From positions 682,001 to 746,000 of the forward strand of contig NZ_CAJGYV010000001.1 in the NCBI RefSeq assembly GCF_904846055.1: a DNA stretch of 64,000 nucleotides. Reading direction: 5' to 3'. Below, piece by piece: positions 17,796-26,970 of the stretch. This DNA is from Psychrobacter ciconiae. GTDB taxonomy: Bacteria > Pseudomonadota > Gammaproteobacteria > Pseudomonadales > Moraxellaceae. Position 1 is the first letter of the stretch, and each line of letters starts with the position of its first letter. The position numbers and the translations under genes are program-made. Under the pieces are notes generated by a model. The model was not told the DNA's origin. It did not search any database and saw only the letters and a list, made by a program, of their open reading frames with translations.

Positions 17796-17937
17796 AACGA
17801 CTCCCTTTTATAGTTATTCAAAGATAGCGGTTTTGCTTATGATTATTGATAAATTCCTATTTACAAAAGGCTATTCACCTTAATATAGCAATTTAAACCG
17901 GCTATCGGGAGCGCTATTTTGTTATGTCCTGTATAGC

Positions 17938-18387
17938 TTATCCCAAAACCTGCCCAACAATGCTCAGCTTACGCCAATCCTCTGCCAATACTTGATCGCG
18001 ATAAATAGTAACGGTCAGCGATTTTTGATACGGCTCAACGACTCGAAAATCAGCAATAACAACCCAAAAATAACTCCGAACCCGAAGCAAATCGGCTTGC
18101 CAAAGCTGCTCACCGTGAGCCGTCGCCATCAAAAGTTGCCAGTCATAGCAGGCATTACGATGCAGCGGCGGCTGACTTAAATGCAAAAGCGCGGGTTTTG
18201 ATAACACGGTAAATCCGCTGACCAAAATCAGCGCTAATCCAACCAAAGCCAATTGCCAAATGGCAAGCCCTGCCGACCACGTTAACCATAAAAACGAGCC
18301 AAGCAATCCGCCAAAAAACAAATTGCGAAGTCGGCTTTTTATAGCTATAGGCGCATCAAGGCGCATAGCATGGCTTGCCGCGCTCAT
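17938..18387 (-). CDS. ygfX: YgfX-like membrane protein (SdhE partner)
   Basis: 149 residues with two adjacent membrane segments (LFFGGLLGSFLWLTWSAGLAIW and LALVGLALILVSGFTVL) followed by a soluble domain. In E. coli, YgfX (CptA) is encoded with SdhE (CptB); it was described as a toxin acting on the cytoskeleton and later as an SdhE-related membrane protein. The identification rests mainly on topology, size and position: the ATG directly abuts the sdhE stop (TAA-ATG), so translation is coupled. Sequence similarity alone would be weak. Confidence 0.75.
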   Translation of the reverse strand: MSAASHAMRLDAPIAIKSRLRNLFFGGLLGSFLWLTWSAGLAIWQLALVGLALILVSGFTVLSKPALLHLSQPPLHRNACYDWQLLMATAHGEQLWQADLLRVRSYFWVVIADFRVVEPYQKSLTVTIYRDQVLAEDWRKLSIVGQVLG

Positions 18388-18666
18388 TTATAACGCTTTG
18401 CCATGGCGCCATGATTTGATTTGCTCAACCAATTGCCAAACCGCCTCATCATCAGGACGGGCTTGATTGGTAAAATAATCAAGCAAATCTGGGTCTTCAT
18501 AAGTCAAAAGCTGAGCAAACGTTGCTTGCTCCTTAGGCTCTGCTGCCAAATATAGCTCTTTGACATAAGGGTCAAGGTAAAAATCAAGCTCTTTTAAGCC
18601 GCGCCGTGCTTGGTAGATGATTCGGCGCTGCTCAAGGGTCGGCTCAACTGATTGATGTGCTTTCAT
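18388..18666 (-). CDS. sdhE: FAD assembly factor SdhE
   Basis: 92-residue protein that helps attach FAD covalently to succinate dehydrogenase and fumarate reductase flavoproteins. The conserved motif RRGLKELDFYLDPYV contains the RG pair needed for flavinylation and the following E-L-D. The later ANYEDPDLLDYF-type motif is present as TYEDPDLLDYFTN. Slightly longer at its N-terminus than E. coli SdhE (88). Upstream gene of the sdhE-ygfX pair, with TAA immediately followed by the ygfX ATG. Confidence 0.95.
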   Translation of the reverse strand: MKAHQSVEPTLEQRRIIYQARRGLKELDFYLDPYVKELYLAAEPKEQATFAQLLTYEDPDLLDYFTNQARPDDEAVWQLVEQIKSWRHGKAL

Positions 18667-18714
18667 TTTTTATCCTTTTTATCAAATTTCTTTATTATCA
18701 CATTTATAACCGCG

Positions 18715-19614
18715 TTAATAAGAGCGTTGGCAGTCGCTCAACTGCTCCCAAAGCGTTGCTGCTTGTGCCATCATCGCCACCTGATGGGTTCGGATGATGC
18801 TTGCGCCTTGTTGAATGGCAATCAGCCCTGCCGCTGACCCGACCCAATCGCGTTCCAAAGCCTGCGACTGCTGCCAAGCAGCGATGCCACTTTTATTTAG
18901 AACTTCCGCTAAAAAGCGCTTTCTTGAAACACCAAACATCAGCGGTCGATGAAAAATTTTAAAATGCTCTAAGTGGGTGAGCAGCTCGCAATGATGCTGA
19001 TAATTTTTGGCAAAACCAAATCCGGGGTCAATAATGATATTATCAGCGCAAACGCCTGCTTGTAGCGCTGTCTCCACCTGAACAGACAATTCGCGGATGA
19101 CCTCAGTGACCACGTCGTGATAATCGGCAAAGTCATTCATCGTGGTCGGTTCGCCGCGCATGTGCATGAGCATTACTGGGATATTAAGCGTCGCTGCCAT
19201 GTCACGAGCGCCCTTACGGGTCAGCGCTCGAACATCATTCCAAATATCCGCGCCTGCCGCCGCCGCTGCACTCATTACTTCAGGATTGCTGGTGTCAATG
19301 GACAGCCAGATATCATCACCAAACTGCTTGCGAATGGCTTGAGTTACCGGAACGACGCGCGATAGCTCCTCTTGCGTTGAGACTACTTTAGCATTAGGTC
19401 GAGTCGATTCGCCACCAATATCAATAATTGCCGCGCCATCATTTAGCAGCTGCTCGCAATGTTTCACGGCGCTATCAACGCCATTAAATTTGCCGCCATC
19501 TGAAAATGAGTCCGGCGTCACATTAAGTATTCCCATGATTTTTGGTCGTGACAGATCAAGCGTTTTACCGCCAGATGTCAATTTAAAATCTGGCAGCGGC
19601 TGAAACAGTGACAT
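18715..19614 (-). CDS. folP: Dihydropteroate synthase
   Basis: 299-residue TIM-barrel enzyme that joins para-aminobenzoate to the pterin pyrophosphate in folate synthesis; target of sulfonamides. First signature MGILNVTPDSFSDGGKF with the substrate loop; second GAAIIDIGGESTRPNA; later IIDPGFGFAKNYQHH and GVSRKRFL carry the pterin-binding Asp, Lys and Arg/Lys. Ribosome binding site AAGGAGG is strong. ftsH lies upstream in the same direction, the common ftsH-folP order, but a hairpin between them probably reduces read-through. Confidence 0.97.
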   Translation of the reverse strand: MSLFQPLPDFKLTSGGKTLDLSRPKIMGILNVTPDSFSDGGKFNGVDSAVKHCEQLLNDGAAIIDIGGESTRPNAKVVSTQEELSRVVPVTQAIRKQFGDDIWLSIDTSNPEVMSAAAAAGADIWNDVRALTRKGARDMAATLNIPVMLMHMRGEPTTMNDFADYHDVVTEVIRELSVQVETALQAGVCADNIIIDPGFGFAKNYQHHCELLTHLEHFKIFHRPLMFGVSRKRFLAEVLNKSGIAAWQQSQALERDWVGSAAGLIAIQQGASIIRTHQVAMMAQAATLWEQLSDCQRSY

Positions 19615-19687
19615 AAGCCTCCTTAAATTAAAAGCATAAAAGCGCCAATCCCCTGCTTATCATCATAGCAGTTATTGGCTGACAAAC

Positions 19688-19717
19688 AAAAAGCCCTTTT
19701 TTAAAAAAGGGCTTTTT
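19688..19717 (-). terminator. Terminator between ftsH and folP
   Basis: Perfect palindrome AAAAAGCCCTTTTTT / AAAAAAGGGCTTTTT, 19 bp after the ftsH stop. Symmetric, so bidirectional. folP likely needs its own promoter or read-through. Confidence 0.82.
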
Positions 19718-19735
19718 AGAAGATTTGAAAAAAGC

Positions 19736-21622
19736 TTACATTGCAGGAAGTGGCGGCGGCGTTGAATTTGATGGCTTCACATCATCTTTTGCCAAGTTTA
19801 CTTCAGGGCTTTGATACACTTTTGGTGGTCTTGGCTCTTCGCCGGCTAAGATATCTTGCAACTGATCACGGTCAATGGTTTCCCATTTCATAAGCGCATC
19901 AACCATCGCATGAATCTTATCTTTGTTACCTTCGATAAGCTCTCGCGCAATGTCATATTGCTCCTCAAGCATCCGGCGAACTTCTTCATCGACTTTTTGT
20001 TGCGTCGCTTCTGAAATCGTTCGGCTGCCGCCACCAAAGTAGCCTTGTGAGCTGTCATCATCTTCATAAACCATCACACCAAGCGCATCTGACATGCCAT
20101 ATTTAGTCACCATCGCGCGCGCCATTTTGGTCGCTCGTTCAAAGTCGTTTGATGCGCCGGTTGATTGCTGATTGATAAACACCTCTTCTGCAATGCGACC
20201 TCCAAACAAAATCGCAATGTCATTGAGCATTTTTGACTTATACATGCTGGTCTGATCGTGTTCAGGAAGCTGCCAAGTCACCCCAAGCGCAAAGCCGCGC
20301 GGCATGATGGTCACTTTATGAACCGGATCCGTCCCAGGAAGCAGCTCAGCAACCAAAGCGTGACCGGACTCATGGTAAGCGGTTGCTCTACGCTCTTCTT
20401 CACGAAGAACCATCGATTTGCGCTCAGGACCCATATAAAGCTTGTCTTTAGCATCTTCAAAGTCATGCATATCCACGCTGCGCTTATTTCGGCGCGCTGC
20501 AAATAGTGCTGCCTCATTAACCAAGTTAGCCAACTGGGCACCACTAAAGCCCGGTGTCCCGCGAGCTAAGGCATTGGCATCAACGGCAATGGTATTTGGC
20601 AATTTTTTCAAATGCACTTTTAAAATTTGCTCACGACCTTTGATGTCCGGCAAGCCAACTTGAACCTGACGGTCAAAACGACCGGGACGTAATAGCGCTT
20701 TGTCCAAAACGTCAGCGCGGTTGGTCGCGGCGATGACGATCACACCTTCGTTGCCCTCAAAGCCATCCATCTCAACCAATAACTGGTTAAGCGTTTGCTC
20801 ACGCTCGTCATTTCCGCCGCCCATTCCTGAGCCGCGATGACGACCGACCGCATCAATTTCATCAATAAAGATGATGCAAGGGGCGTTTTTCTTGGCTTGT
20901 TCAAACATATCACGAACCCGCGACGCGCCGACCCCAACAAACATCTCAACAAAGTCTGACCCTGAAATTGAGAAAAACGGCACTTTAGCTTCACCAGCAA
21001 TGGCTTTAGCAAGTAGCGTTTTACCTGTTCCTGGAGGTCCTACCATCAAAATACCGCGTGGAATCATCGCTCCAAGTTTGGTGAATTTGTCCGGATCCCT
21101 TAAAAAATCAACAACTTCAACGACTTCTTGCTTGGCTTCTTCACAGCCTGCCACATCATCAAAGTTCACGCGGATTTGGTCTTCAGTAAGCATTTTGGCT
21201 TTTGACTTACCAAAGCTCATCGGACCGCTGCCCTTACCGCCCGCGCCGCCTTGCATATTGCGCATAAAAAATAAGAACAGACCAATAATAAGCAAGATAG
21301 GAAAGCTTGCAATCAACAGCTGCATCAAAACGCCTTGACGTTTCGGCGCTGTACCTTGAACATCAACCTTGTTTTCGCGCAAGATTGGCATCAATTGCTC
21401 ATCGGTCACCGCGGGTCTGATGGTCTCAAAAGTCGAGCCGTTTTTCTTCTCGCCAGTGATTTGCTCGCCGTCAATTTTGACACTGGCCACTTGGTTTTCA
21501 GACACTGCAGTCACAAATTCCGAGTAGTTTAAGGTATCTGGCTGAGATGATTGATCAAAGCTGCTAAATACCACCACCAAAACGCCGATCACCACCAGCC
21601 ACAATAAGGTATTTTTTACCAT
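19736..21622 (-). CDS. ftsH: ATP-dependent zinc metalloprotease FtsH
   Basis: Membrane-anchored AAA+ protease that degrades misfolded membrane proteins and, in E. coli, LpxC and sigma-32. Two N-terminal membrane segments ([16 protein letters not shown] and [18 protein letters not shown]) flank a periplasmic domain. Walker A GPPGTGKT is near residue 195, Walker [12 protein letters not shown] follows, then the second region of homology (RPGRFDRQV) and the zinc site HESGH. The C-terminus is Pro-rich (STPPPLPAM). ATG 21622 (MVKNTLLW) aligns with E. coli FtsH; ATG 21643 is in frame but its GGG is directly adjacent. LpxC, its classic substrate in E. coli, is encoded 4 kb away. Confidence 0.96.
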   Translation of the reverse strand: MVKNTLLWLVVIGVLVVVFSSFDQSSQPDTLNYSEFVTAVSENQVASVKIDGEQITGEKKNGSTFETIRPAVTDEQLMPILRENKVDVQGTAPKRQGVLMQLLIASFPILLIIGLFLFFMRNMQGGAGGKGSGPMSFGKSKAKMLTEDQIRVNFDDVAGCEEAKQEVVEVVDFLRDPDKFTKLGAMIPRGILMVGPPGTGKTLLAKAIAGEAKVPFFSISGSDFVEMFVGVGASRVRDMFEQAKKNAPCIIFIDEIDAVGRHRGSGMGGGNDEREQTLNQLLVEMDGFEGNEGVIVIAATNRADVLDKALLRPGRFDRQVQVGLPDIKGREQILKVHLKKLPNTIAVDANALARGTPGFSGAQLANLVNEAALFAARRNKRSVDMHDFEDAKDKLYMGPERKSMVLREEERRATAYHESGHALVAELLPGTDPVHKVTIMPRGFALGVTWQLPEHDQTSMYKSKMLNDIAILFGGRIAEEVFINQQSTGASNDFERATKMARAMVTKYGMSDALGVMVYEDDDSSQGYFGGGSRTISEATQQKVDEEVRRMLEEQYDIARELIEGNKDKIHAMVDALMKWETIDRDQLQDILAGEEPRPPKVYQSPEVNLAKDDVKPSNSTPPPLPAM

Positions 21623-21836
21623 GTCGCTCACAAGTTTTCCCATCCCTTACTTAATTGGTGTGTTCTTTCAACACGTGACGCTTTTGACAAATCCGGCTTA
21701 ACGCTTAACATTTGAACACTCAAAGCAGCAAACCTTTTTTCTCATTTAATCACGTCACAAATAAAATAAATGCTTTATTGATAGACGACTTTGCTCAATC
21801 TAAAAGACTGACAACGAACAGACTAATATAAAGTTA

Positions 21837-21852
21837 ATATATCATGATATAT
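21837..21852. repeat. 16-bp perfect palindrome upstream of ftsH
   Basis: ATATATCATGATATAT, a perfect palindrome in the ftsH leader region. It could be an operator, but the AT-only alphabet makes chance plausible. Confidence 0.4.
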
Positions 21853-21875
21853 GGTAATAACCCCGAAAATTCAAG
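21849..21875 (-). promoter_or_regulatory. Possible sigma-32-type heat-shock promoter of ftsH
   Basis: On the - strand CTTGAA (21875-21870), 13-bp spacer, TACCATAT (21856-21849), compared with CTTGAA and CCCCATnT. ftsH is heat-shock controlled in E. coli. The -10 partly overlaps a 16-bp palindrome. Weak -10 match, so only a candidate. Confidence 0.35.
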
Positions 21876-22023
21876 GCATTGCCAAAATTATTGAGTTAAC
21901 AATTGTAGTTATCATATCGCCATTAATCGGCTTAATAAAAACCAAAGTTCAGACGATATCTGACCCATTATAACGCAGAATATATCAGCAACCTATTGAA
22001 ATAATAGATTATTTGATTATATT

Positions 22024-22656
22024 CTACTTAATTGCTATCCAAAAAATCTCTTTTGAGCGAGGTCTTGAAGCGGCAGGCTTAATGCTACGAACTTTGCTAA
22101 ATTGCTGTTGCAGCTCTAATCGAAGCGCCTGCTCCCCTTCGCCTTGAAACACCTTCATAATCAGCGCGCCACCTTTTGATAAGGTTGTGTTGGCAAAATC
22201 GATGGCAAGCTCACACAAATACATCATTCGCGGCTGGTCGATGCCACTATTTCCAGAAGTATTGGGCGCCATATCAGACAGCACCACATCTACCTTACGG
22301 TTGCCAACTTCTTTCATAATCGCATCAAAAACGTCCGATTCACGAAAATCACCCTGAATAAAGGTCACATTTTCAAGGGCATCCATCGGTAAGATGTCTG
22401 AAGCTATCAGCACGCCTTTGTCACCAACCAATCGCCCTGCCACTTGCGACCAACTGCCAGGAGCTGCCCCTAAATCAACCACCGTCATGCCCTTTTGAAT
22501 CAGTTTGGTCTTTTCATTGATTTCGATCAATTTATAAGCCGCGCGCGCCCGATAGCCCTCTTTTTGAGCTTGCTGAACATAATAATCGTCTAAATGCTCT
22601 TTCATCCAAGCCTTGCTGCTTTTTGACAGTTTTTTATTTTCAATTCGCGTGGCCAA
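22024..22656 (-). CDS. rlmE: 23S rRNA (uridine-2'-O)-methyltransferase
   Basis: 210-residue RrmJ/FtsJ enzyme that methylates U2552 of 23S rRNA in the ribosomal A site; heat-inducible in E. coli. The SAM motif is VVDLGAAPGSWSQVA. The K-D-K-E catalytic tetrad is visible in RARAAYKL, LSDMAPN, LIMKVFQG and RSKEIFW. The start is TTG at 22656: AAGGA lies 7 bases upstream and no ATG is better placed. rlmE upstream of ftsH in the same direction is the usual gammaproteobacterial order. Divergent from yhbY, also the common arrangement. Confidence 0.96.
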   Translation of the reverse strand: MATRIENKKLSKSSKAWMKEHLDDYYVQQAQKEGYRARAAYKLIEINEKTKLIQKGMTVVDLGAAPGSWSQVAGRLVGDKGVLIASDILPMDALENVTFIQGDFRESDVFDAIMKEVGNRKVDVVLSDMAPNTSGNSGIDQPRMMYLCELAIDFANTTLSKGGALIMKVFQGEGEQALRLELQQQFSKVRSIKPAASRPRSKEIFWIAIK

Positions 22657-22821
22657 AATTTGTTCCTTAATTGCTCATGACACCGGCTTTCATGGCGGCA
22701 AAGTCTTCATATTAACACTTTCAAACGATAAAATCGTGCAAATTGACGCAAATTTCAAGCAAGTTGTTGGCAGATTATTTATAATCATCTTTAACTTTTT
22801 AAATGATGATAGAGACTGAAT

Positions 22822-23130
22822 ATGCAGCTTGATAACGAGACGATCCGCCACCTAAAAGGCATTGGTCACCAATTAAAGCCTATCGTGATGATTGGCAATA
22901 ATGGCGTCACCCAAGCGATCATCAATGAAGTGGATCGGGCTTTAACCGACCATGAATTGATCAAAGTAAAGCTTCCAGCTGGTAGCAAACATGACCGCGA
23001 CGTTGTAAGTAGCGAACTTGCAGCGGCAGCGAATGCTTATGTCATTCATACTATCGGTCGCATGGCGCTTTTGCTTCGTCGAAACCCTAATCCAAACCCA
23101 AAGCTTTCTAACTTGGTTCGCTATCAATAA
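22822..23130 (+). CDS. yhbY: YhbY family (CRM domain) RNA-binding protein
   Basis: 102-residue single CRM-domain protein associated with pre-50S ribosomal particles in E. coli. The conserved GxxG loop is GNNGVT, preceded by LKGIGHQLKPIVMIG, and the second half has ELIKVKLPAG. The C-terminus has a short Asn-Pro repeat (RRNPNPNPKL) typical of this family. It is divergent from rlmE with a 165-bp shared upstream region, as in many gammaproteobacteria. A terminator follows 23 bp after the stop. Confidence 0.95.
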   Translation: MQLDNETIRHLKGIGHQLKPIVMIGNNGVTQAIINEVDRALTDHELIKVKLPAGSKHDRDVVSSELAAAANAYVIHTIGRMALLLRRNPNPNPKLSNLVRYQ

Positions 23131-23152
23131 TCGCAAAAGCGCCGCTTAACGC

Positions 23153-23182
23153 AAACCGCAGCGCATCAACTGCGGTTTTTCG
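23153..23182 (+). terminator. Terminator after yhbY
   Basis: 9-bp stem AAACCGCAG / CTGCGGTTT with loop CGCATCAA and following T run. Confidence 0.85.
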
Positions 23183-23213
23183 CTTTTTAGCGCCATCATT
23201 TAGCCAAGCTTTC

Positions 23214-23891
23214 ATGACTCACAAAACTATGCAACAACGATTTAACTTACAACCTTTTCAAAACACAATTGCGGACGACGCCTTGATTTTAGGTGTAAAG
23301 CCTTGTTTATTAAATGACATTACAATTGCAGTGATCGCTGACATTGAGATGGGGATTAAACCTTATTTATGGCTTGATTATCAAATAAGACTGCCAAAAA
23401 CCTTAGCGGCGCTGCTTGATTGGTCGGACTGGCAAGAAGAAAACGTAGTCTTTACTGACTTTTTATGGCAACAAACGTGCCTTGAATGCTTTATTCAGAG
23501 CTCAAAACAATCAGGATATATTGAAATCAATGCCGCCCCTAGTGGTGAGTTTGCCGTTTATGAGTTTTTAGCTTATAGAACACCAAGCCAATTACCGCCA
23601 GTGCCGCTTTTTTTAAAGGATAAGTTTCAAGGCGACCATCGCGCGGTGATTATTTGGCAAAATAGTAATGACTTACATCATGCCGCCACCAAATTGCAGC
23701 GTAGCTTTGCAATGGATTTAAGCCAAATTGCGACCCTTGACTTAGCTTCGGCTAATTTTGGACTCTCTAAACTGCAACCTTGCGTTATCTTAACTTTTGG
23801 CAGCCATCAGCTTTATTTTGCCTCTGAACATCCAGCGCTGCCTGACTTTCATAATGCCAGTTTTTGGCAACCATTTTGCCCAGCGCCTTAA
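23214..23891 (+). CDS. DOMON-like domain protein
   Basis: 225 residues. The arrangement W-Q-Q-T-C-L-E-C-F (after VVFTDFLW), SGYIEINAAPSGEFAVYEFLAYR, and the C-terminal HPALPDFHNASFW matches the DOMON-like group seen near murB in other proteobacteria. DOMON folds bind haem or sugars; a ligand for this group is not established. No signal peptide is visible, so it is probably cytoplasmic. Start could be ATG 23214 or 23229, neither with a clear ribosome binding site. A perfect 16-bp hairpin terminator follows. Confidence 0.82.
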   Translation: MTHKTMQQRFNLQPFQNTIADDALILGVKPCLLNDITIAVIADIEMGIKPYLWLDYQIRLPKTLAALLDWSDWQEENVVFTDFLWQQTCLECFIQSSKQSGYIEINAAPSGEFAVYEFLAYRTPSQLPPVPLFLKDKFQGDHRAVIIWQNSNDLHHAATKLQRSFAMDLSQIATLDLASANFGLSKLQPCVILTFGSHQLYFASEHPALPDFHNASFWQPFCPAP

Positions 23892-23910
23892 TCTTAATCC
23901 CATCAAATAT

Positions 23911-23949
23911 AAAAAGCTCAGTAATGAAGTTCACATTACTGAGCTTTTT
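23911..23949 (+). terminator. Strong terminator after the DOMON-like gene
   Basis: Perfect 16-bp stem AAAAAGCTCAGTAATG / CATTACTGAGCTTTTT (23911-23926, 23934-23949), loop AAGTTCA. The A and T runs make it bidirectional, and it also serves the convergent gene ending at 24047. Confidence 0.9.
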
Positions 23950-24046
23950 GAACTGGACCTTCTGGATAACAACTATAATAAAGCCAGCCCTATCCATTTA
24001 AGCCCATCTAAGGATTTAGCTAAATGCCAAGCTATGATTGGTTGAA

Positions 24047-24793
24047 TTATTCATTCATCGCAAGGTAAATACCACGGTTTGATGCGTCGTCCACATATTG
24101 TGAGTCGCGCCAAGTGGTATAAGAGTAAGCGCCGCTGTATGGGCTGATGCTGTTTTGACGGAAATCTGAAATCCAGCTTGAGCCGTCATAAATTTGGATA
24201 TGACCGTGCGGATGCTTTGAGCTGCGGTCATAAACGACCACATCGCCTACTTGTGGTGGGGTGCTGTTACTAATTTTCGTAAATCCTGCGTTTGCAAGCG
24301 TACCACGGGTGGCGTACTGATACGCAGATGGGTTTGGCTTGAAGCTATAACCGGCGGCTTGCAATGCAGTGCGAACGTAGCGCGCACAGCGACCAGAACT
24401 TCTTGATAGTGCCACACGTGAAGCATGGGCGGCAGCTTGGGCAGGAGCTGAGAATCTGTCAGGAATTGATCCTGCAAATTTCTTCTGCTGCTCATAAAAA
24501 ACTTTTGAAGTTAATGATGCAAGCTCTTGCTGCTTTTTTTGAGCGGTGTTGCTTAACCGCGTGATGGTGCGGCTGATCTCATCATTATTTGAGACCGCAA
24601 CATGAGCACCACTTTTAGTGCTATAAATATTTTGAGAAGATGCGTAATTTGAAGTGATTGAAGCATTATTGATGGTTCTGATGGGCTTGGCTCGAGTCAC
24701 TGTATAATTCGTGCCGTATAACCCTTCGGCTGCACCACTCGTTTGTGCGATACCCATGCCTAATACGGTCAAAATTAATAACGCGTGTTTCAT
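24047..24793 (-). CDS. Secreted CHAP/NlpC-like amidase-fold protein
   Basis: About 248 residues. The start MKHALLILTVLGMGIAQTSGAAEG is a clear signal peptide; AGGCAG lies upstream of this ATG (24793), so the longer frame to 24841 is not used. A Thr/Ser/Asn-rich linker and a short helical region (QKKQQELASLTSKVFYEQQKKF) precede a C-terminal domain with the Cys motif RCARYVRTALQAAGY, VGDVVVYDR and HPHGHIQIYDG. This Cys-His arrangement is that of CHAP/NlpC-type peptidoglycan amidases. The substrate is inferred; it might act on murein cross-links or septum. Isolated gene. Confidence 0.78.
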   Translation of the reverse strand: MKHALLILTVLGMGIAQTSGAAEGLYGTNYTVTRAKPIRTINNASITSNYASSQNIYSTKSGAHVAVSNNDEISRTITRLSNTAQKKQQELASLTSKVFYEQQKKFAGSIPDRFSAPAQAAAHASRVALSRSSGRCARYVRTALQAAGYSFKPNPSAYQYATRGTLANAGFTKISNSTPPQVGDVVVYDRSSKHPHGHIQIYDGSSWISDFRQNSISPYSGAYSYTTWRDSQYVDDASNRGIYLAMNE

Positions 24794-25041
24794 AAATTTA
24801 CTGCCTTTGGTTAATACAAGATTGCTTGTCATCCATAACAAAGCATCAATTAATTTAGAGGATCAATCTCTTACCGTGATAAAATCCTGATTACAACAGT
24901 GCATGTTCTTATTTGTTGTGGTTTATGGCAACCGCCATTGGACACTTAACCACTTGAAAAATCCCTTGCTACCCAGCTTGTGTAGCTTTAGATGGATTGT
25001 TCTTGTTTAATTAACATTTTCTGCCTTTGTGAGGCTTGGTT

Positions 25042-25566
25042 ATGTCAAAAAAACAGCCCAATCAACTTGCTAATTTGATTGATCATCAAGCTTTTGCTGG
25101 CAGCTTATTGCCAAAAAACCTTGCTAATACTCTCAAAACACTGACACAAGCGACCGCTGAATTAAAAAAAATATTGGCAGAAACCCTGCCAGTTGAAATT
25201 CTTAATTCTTGCCAAGTCGTGGGACTAACTGCTGAGCAACTAACGCTCAGTGTGAGCTCAACGACGGCAGCAAATCATATTCGTTACTTACAAAGCGCGT
25301 ACCTTCAACTGCTAAATCGCGAATCACTTACATTCCGTCAACTTAACGTTTTGCGCGTTGTGGTAGTCGAACTTGATTCCAAAAATCCGTCATTTTATGA
25401 ACAATCTGTAGTGCTGGCAGATTCAAAAAACCCTATCAAAGCCAATGAAAATCAGCCTCTTAGCCAAAACACAAAGCGGACTATAGCACAGGCTGCTAAC
25501 CATGTCACCACTGATAAAAATTTACAAAATGCGCTTTTGAGGCTGATTAAAGATGAAAAAAGCTGA
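25042..25566 (+). CDS. dciA: DciA-like (DUF721) replicative helicase loader
   Basis: 174 residues. DciA proteins load DnaB helicase in bacteria that lack DnaC. Family-like pattern: an N-terminal helix, LTQATAELKKILAETLPVEILNSCQVVGL, then LTLSVSSTTAANHIRYLQSAYLQLL and a C-terminal tail with low complexity. The gene is near lpxC, as in Pseudomonas (lpxC-dciA-secA), but here convergent with it, so synteny is only partial. Start ATG 25042 has GAGG seven bases upstream; the TTG at 25036 is not needed. Moderate confidence, because the similarity is pattern-level. Confidence 0.75.
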   Translation: MSKKQPNQLANLIDHQAFAGSLLPKNLANTLKTLTQATAELKKILAETLPVEILNSCQVVGLTAEQLTLSVSSTTAANHIRYLQSAYLQLLNRESLTFRQLNVLRVVVVELDSKNPSFYEQSVVLADSKNPIKANENQPLSQNTKRTIAQAANHVTTDKNLQNALLRLIKDEKS

Positions 25567-25642
25567 TTTTACAATGTAAATTTATGTAAAAAGAGTATTA
25601 AAAGCTTGAGGAAAATGTAGGTGAAACAATTTTTTTTCTAAT

Positions 25643-25699
25643 AAAAAAAGGCTTGAAAATGAAATCTTAATTTTGGATTTCACTTTCAAACCTTTTTTC
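25643..25699. terminator. Bidirectional terminator between dciA and lpxC
   Basis: Long imperfect stem: AAAAAAGG-C-TTGAAA-A-TGAAATC pairs with GGATTTCA-C-TTTCAA-A-CCTTTTTT. A and T runs at both ends suit both convergent genes. Confidence 0.75.
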
Positions 25700-25842
25700 A
25701 TTTGCGCAATCTAAGGAAATATCTAACGTTGAGAAGTTAGGAAAAAAATATAATCTAAAATTATATCTGTTTGACTTTTAACCCAAGATGTGGCTGTGTA
25801 ATATTGCGTAAATGTTGCGATAAATTGTGTATAATCGTGTTG

Positions 25843-26760
25843 TTATCCTTCGATAGTTAGGGCTGACAATGGTAAATATTCAATTGGGCAGCTTACATTG
25901 TCATCAAATGTTACAATTTCAAAGTTATCTGGGTCAGATAGGATCTCGCGAACGAGTAAATTGTTTAAGGCATGACCAGATTTATAAGCATTAAAGCGAC
26001 CTAAAATTGGATAGCCAATAAGGTATAAATCGCCTAACGCATCAAGAATCTTGTGGCGAACAAATTCATCAGCAAATCTTAGTCCTTCGACATTTAAGAC
26101 TTCTGAATCATCAATGACGATGGCATTGTCCATGCTGCCACCCAGCGCCAAGTTATTTTTGCGAAGGGCTTCAATATCCTTTAAAAACCCAAAAGTTCGT
26201 GCAGCGCTCAGCTCTTCAATAAAGTTTTGAGTCGAAAAGCACAGTTGGGCATGCTGAAAGTCTTTGTCGATGGCAGGATGGTCAAAATCAATCTCAAAAT
26301 TAAGCTCAAAGCCATCAAAAGGTCTAAGCTCTGCCCACTTATCATCGATTTTCACCCGAACCGGCTTGCAAATCCGTAAAAACCTTTTAGGAGCGTCTTG
26401 CTCACAAAGTCCGGCTTGCAACAGCAAACCAACAAATGGCGCGGCACTGCCATCCATAATAGGAATTTCGGCGGCGGATACGCGAACGAGCAAGTTATCA
26501 ATACCAAGCCCTGCAACCGCGCTTAATAAGTGCTCCACAGTTCCAACACGCGTGCCGCCAAATACCAAATTTGATGACATCATGGTATCTTGAACCAAAA
26601 ATGCATGCGCCGGAATCGGCTCTGAAGCAATGATGTCCGAGCGCTCAAAAACCACACCTGTATTAACCGGCTGCGGATGAAACTCTAAATCGACAGGATG
26701 ACCGCTATGCAAACCAATCCCAGTAATTTTAATTACTGAGTGAATTGTTCGTTGATTCAT
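25843..26760 (-). CDS. lpxC: UDP-3-O-acyl-N-acetylglucosamine deacetylase
   Basis: Zinc enzyme of the committed step of lipid A synthesis. 305 residues from ATG 26760 ([20 protein letters not shown]), the usual LpxC length; the 15-residue upstream extension is out of family. Zinc ligands are in [11 protein letters not shown] and [17 protein letters not shown], and the catalytic region MDGSAAPFV is present. It follows ftsZ at the end of the division cluster, as in E. coli and Pseudomonas, though a strong hairpin lies between them. In E. coli LpxC is degraded by FtsH (encoded here at 19736). Confidence 0.97.
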   Translation of the reverse strand: MNQRTIHSVIKITGIGLHSGHPVDLEFHPQPVNTGVVFERSDIIASEPIPAHAFLVQDTMMSSNLVFGGTRVGTVEHLLSAVAGLGIDNLLVRVSAAEIPIMDGSAAPFVGLLLQAGLCEQDAPKRFLRICKPVRVKIDDKWAELRPFDGFELNFEIDFDHPAIDKDFQHAQLCFSTQNFIEELSAARTFGFLKDIEALRKNNLALGGSMDNAIVIDDSEVLNVEGLRFADEFVRHKILDALGDLYLIGYPILGRFNAYKSGHALNNLLVREILSDPDNFEIVTFDDNVSCPIEYLPLSALTIEG

Positions 26761-26923
26761 AGTCGCTTTCTCACATATCTTGTTACAATTGCCGTAGTGT
26801 ACCATTTATTCTTAGGTCATCGCTATAGCCATTTTTTACTAATTTGTTGATAACACTCATAAGTCAAATTAATTTTTGCGCGCGTCTTTTTAAAAAGCTT
26901 AACTTGTAAAATGCCGAAAATAA

Positions 26924-26950
26924 AAAAACCAACGCTTGGCGTTGGTTTTT
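26924..26950 (-). terminator. Terminator after ftsZ
   Basis: Perfect 12-bp stem AAAAACCAACGC / GCGTTGGTTTTT with a 3-base loop (TTG), 20 bp past the ftsZ stop. It separates the division operon from lpxC. Confidence 0.85.
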
Positions 26951-26970
26951 AAGGTCCGGCTGAGTCTTTA

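Larger units (their letters stand above)
21644..22023. other. ftsH-rlmE intergenic region (380 bp)
   Basis: AT-rich region between rlmE and ftsH on the - strand. It holds the candidate heat-shock promoter and palindrome. No terminator with a clear T run after rlmE and no ORF was seen. Confidence 0.6.
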
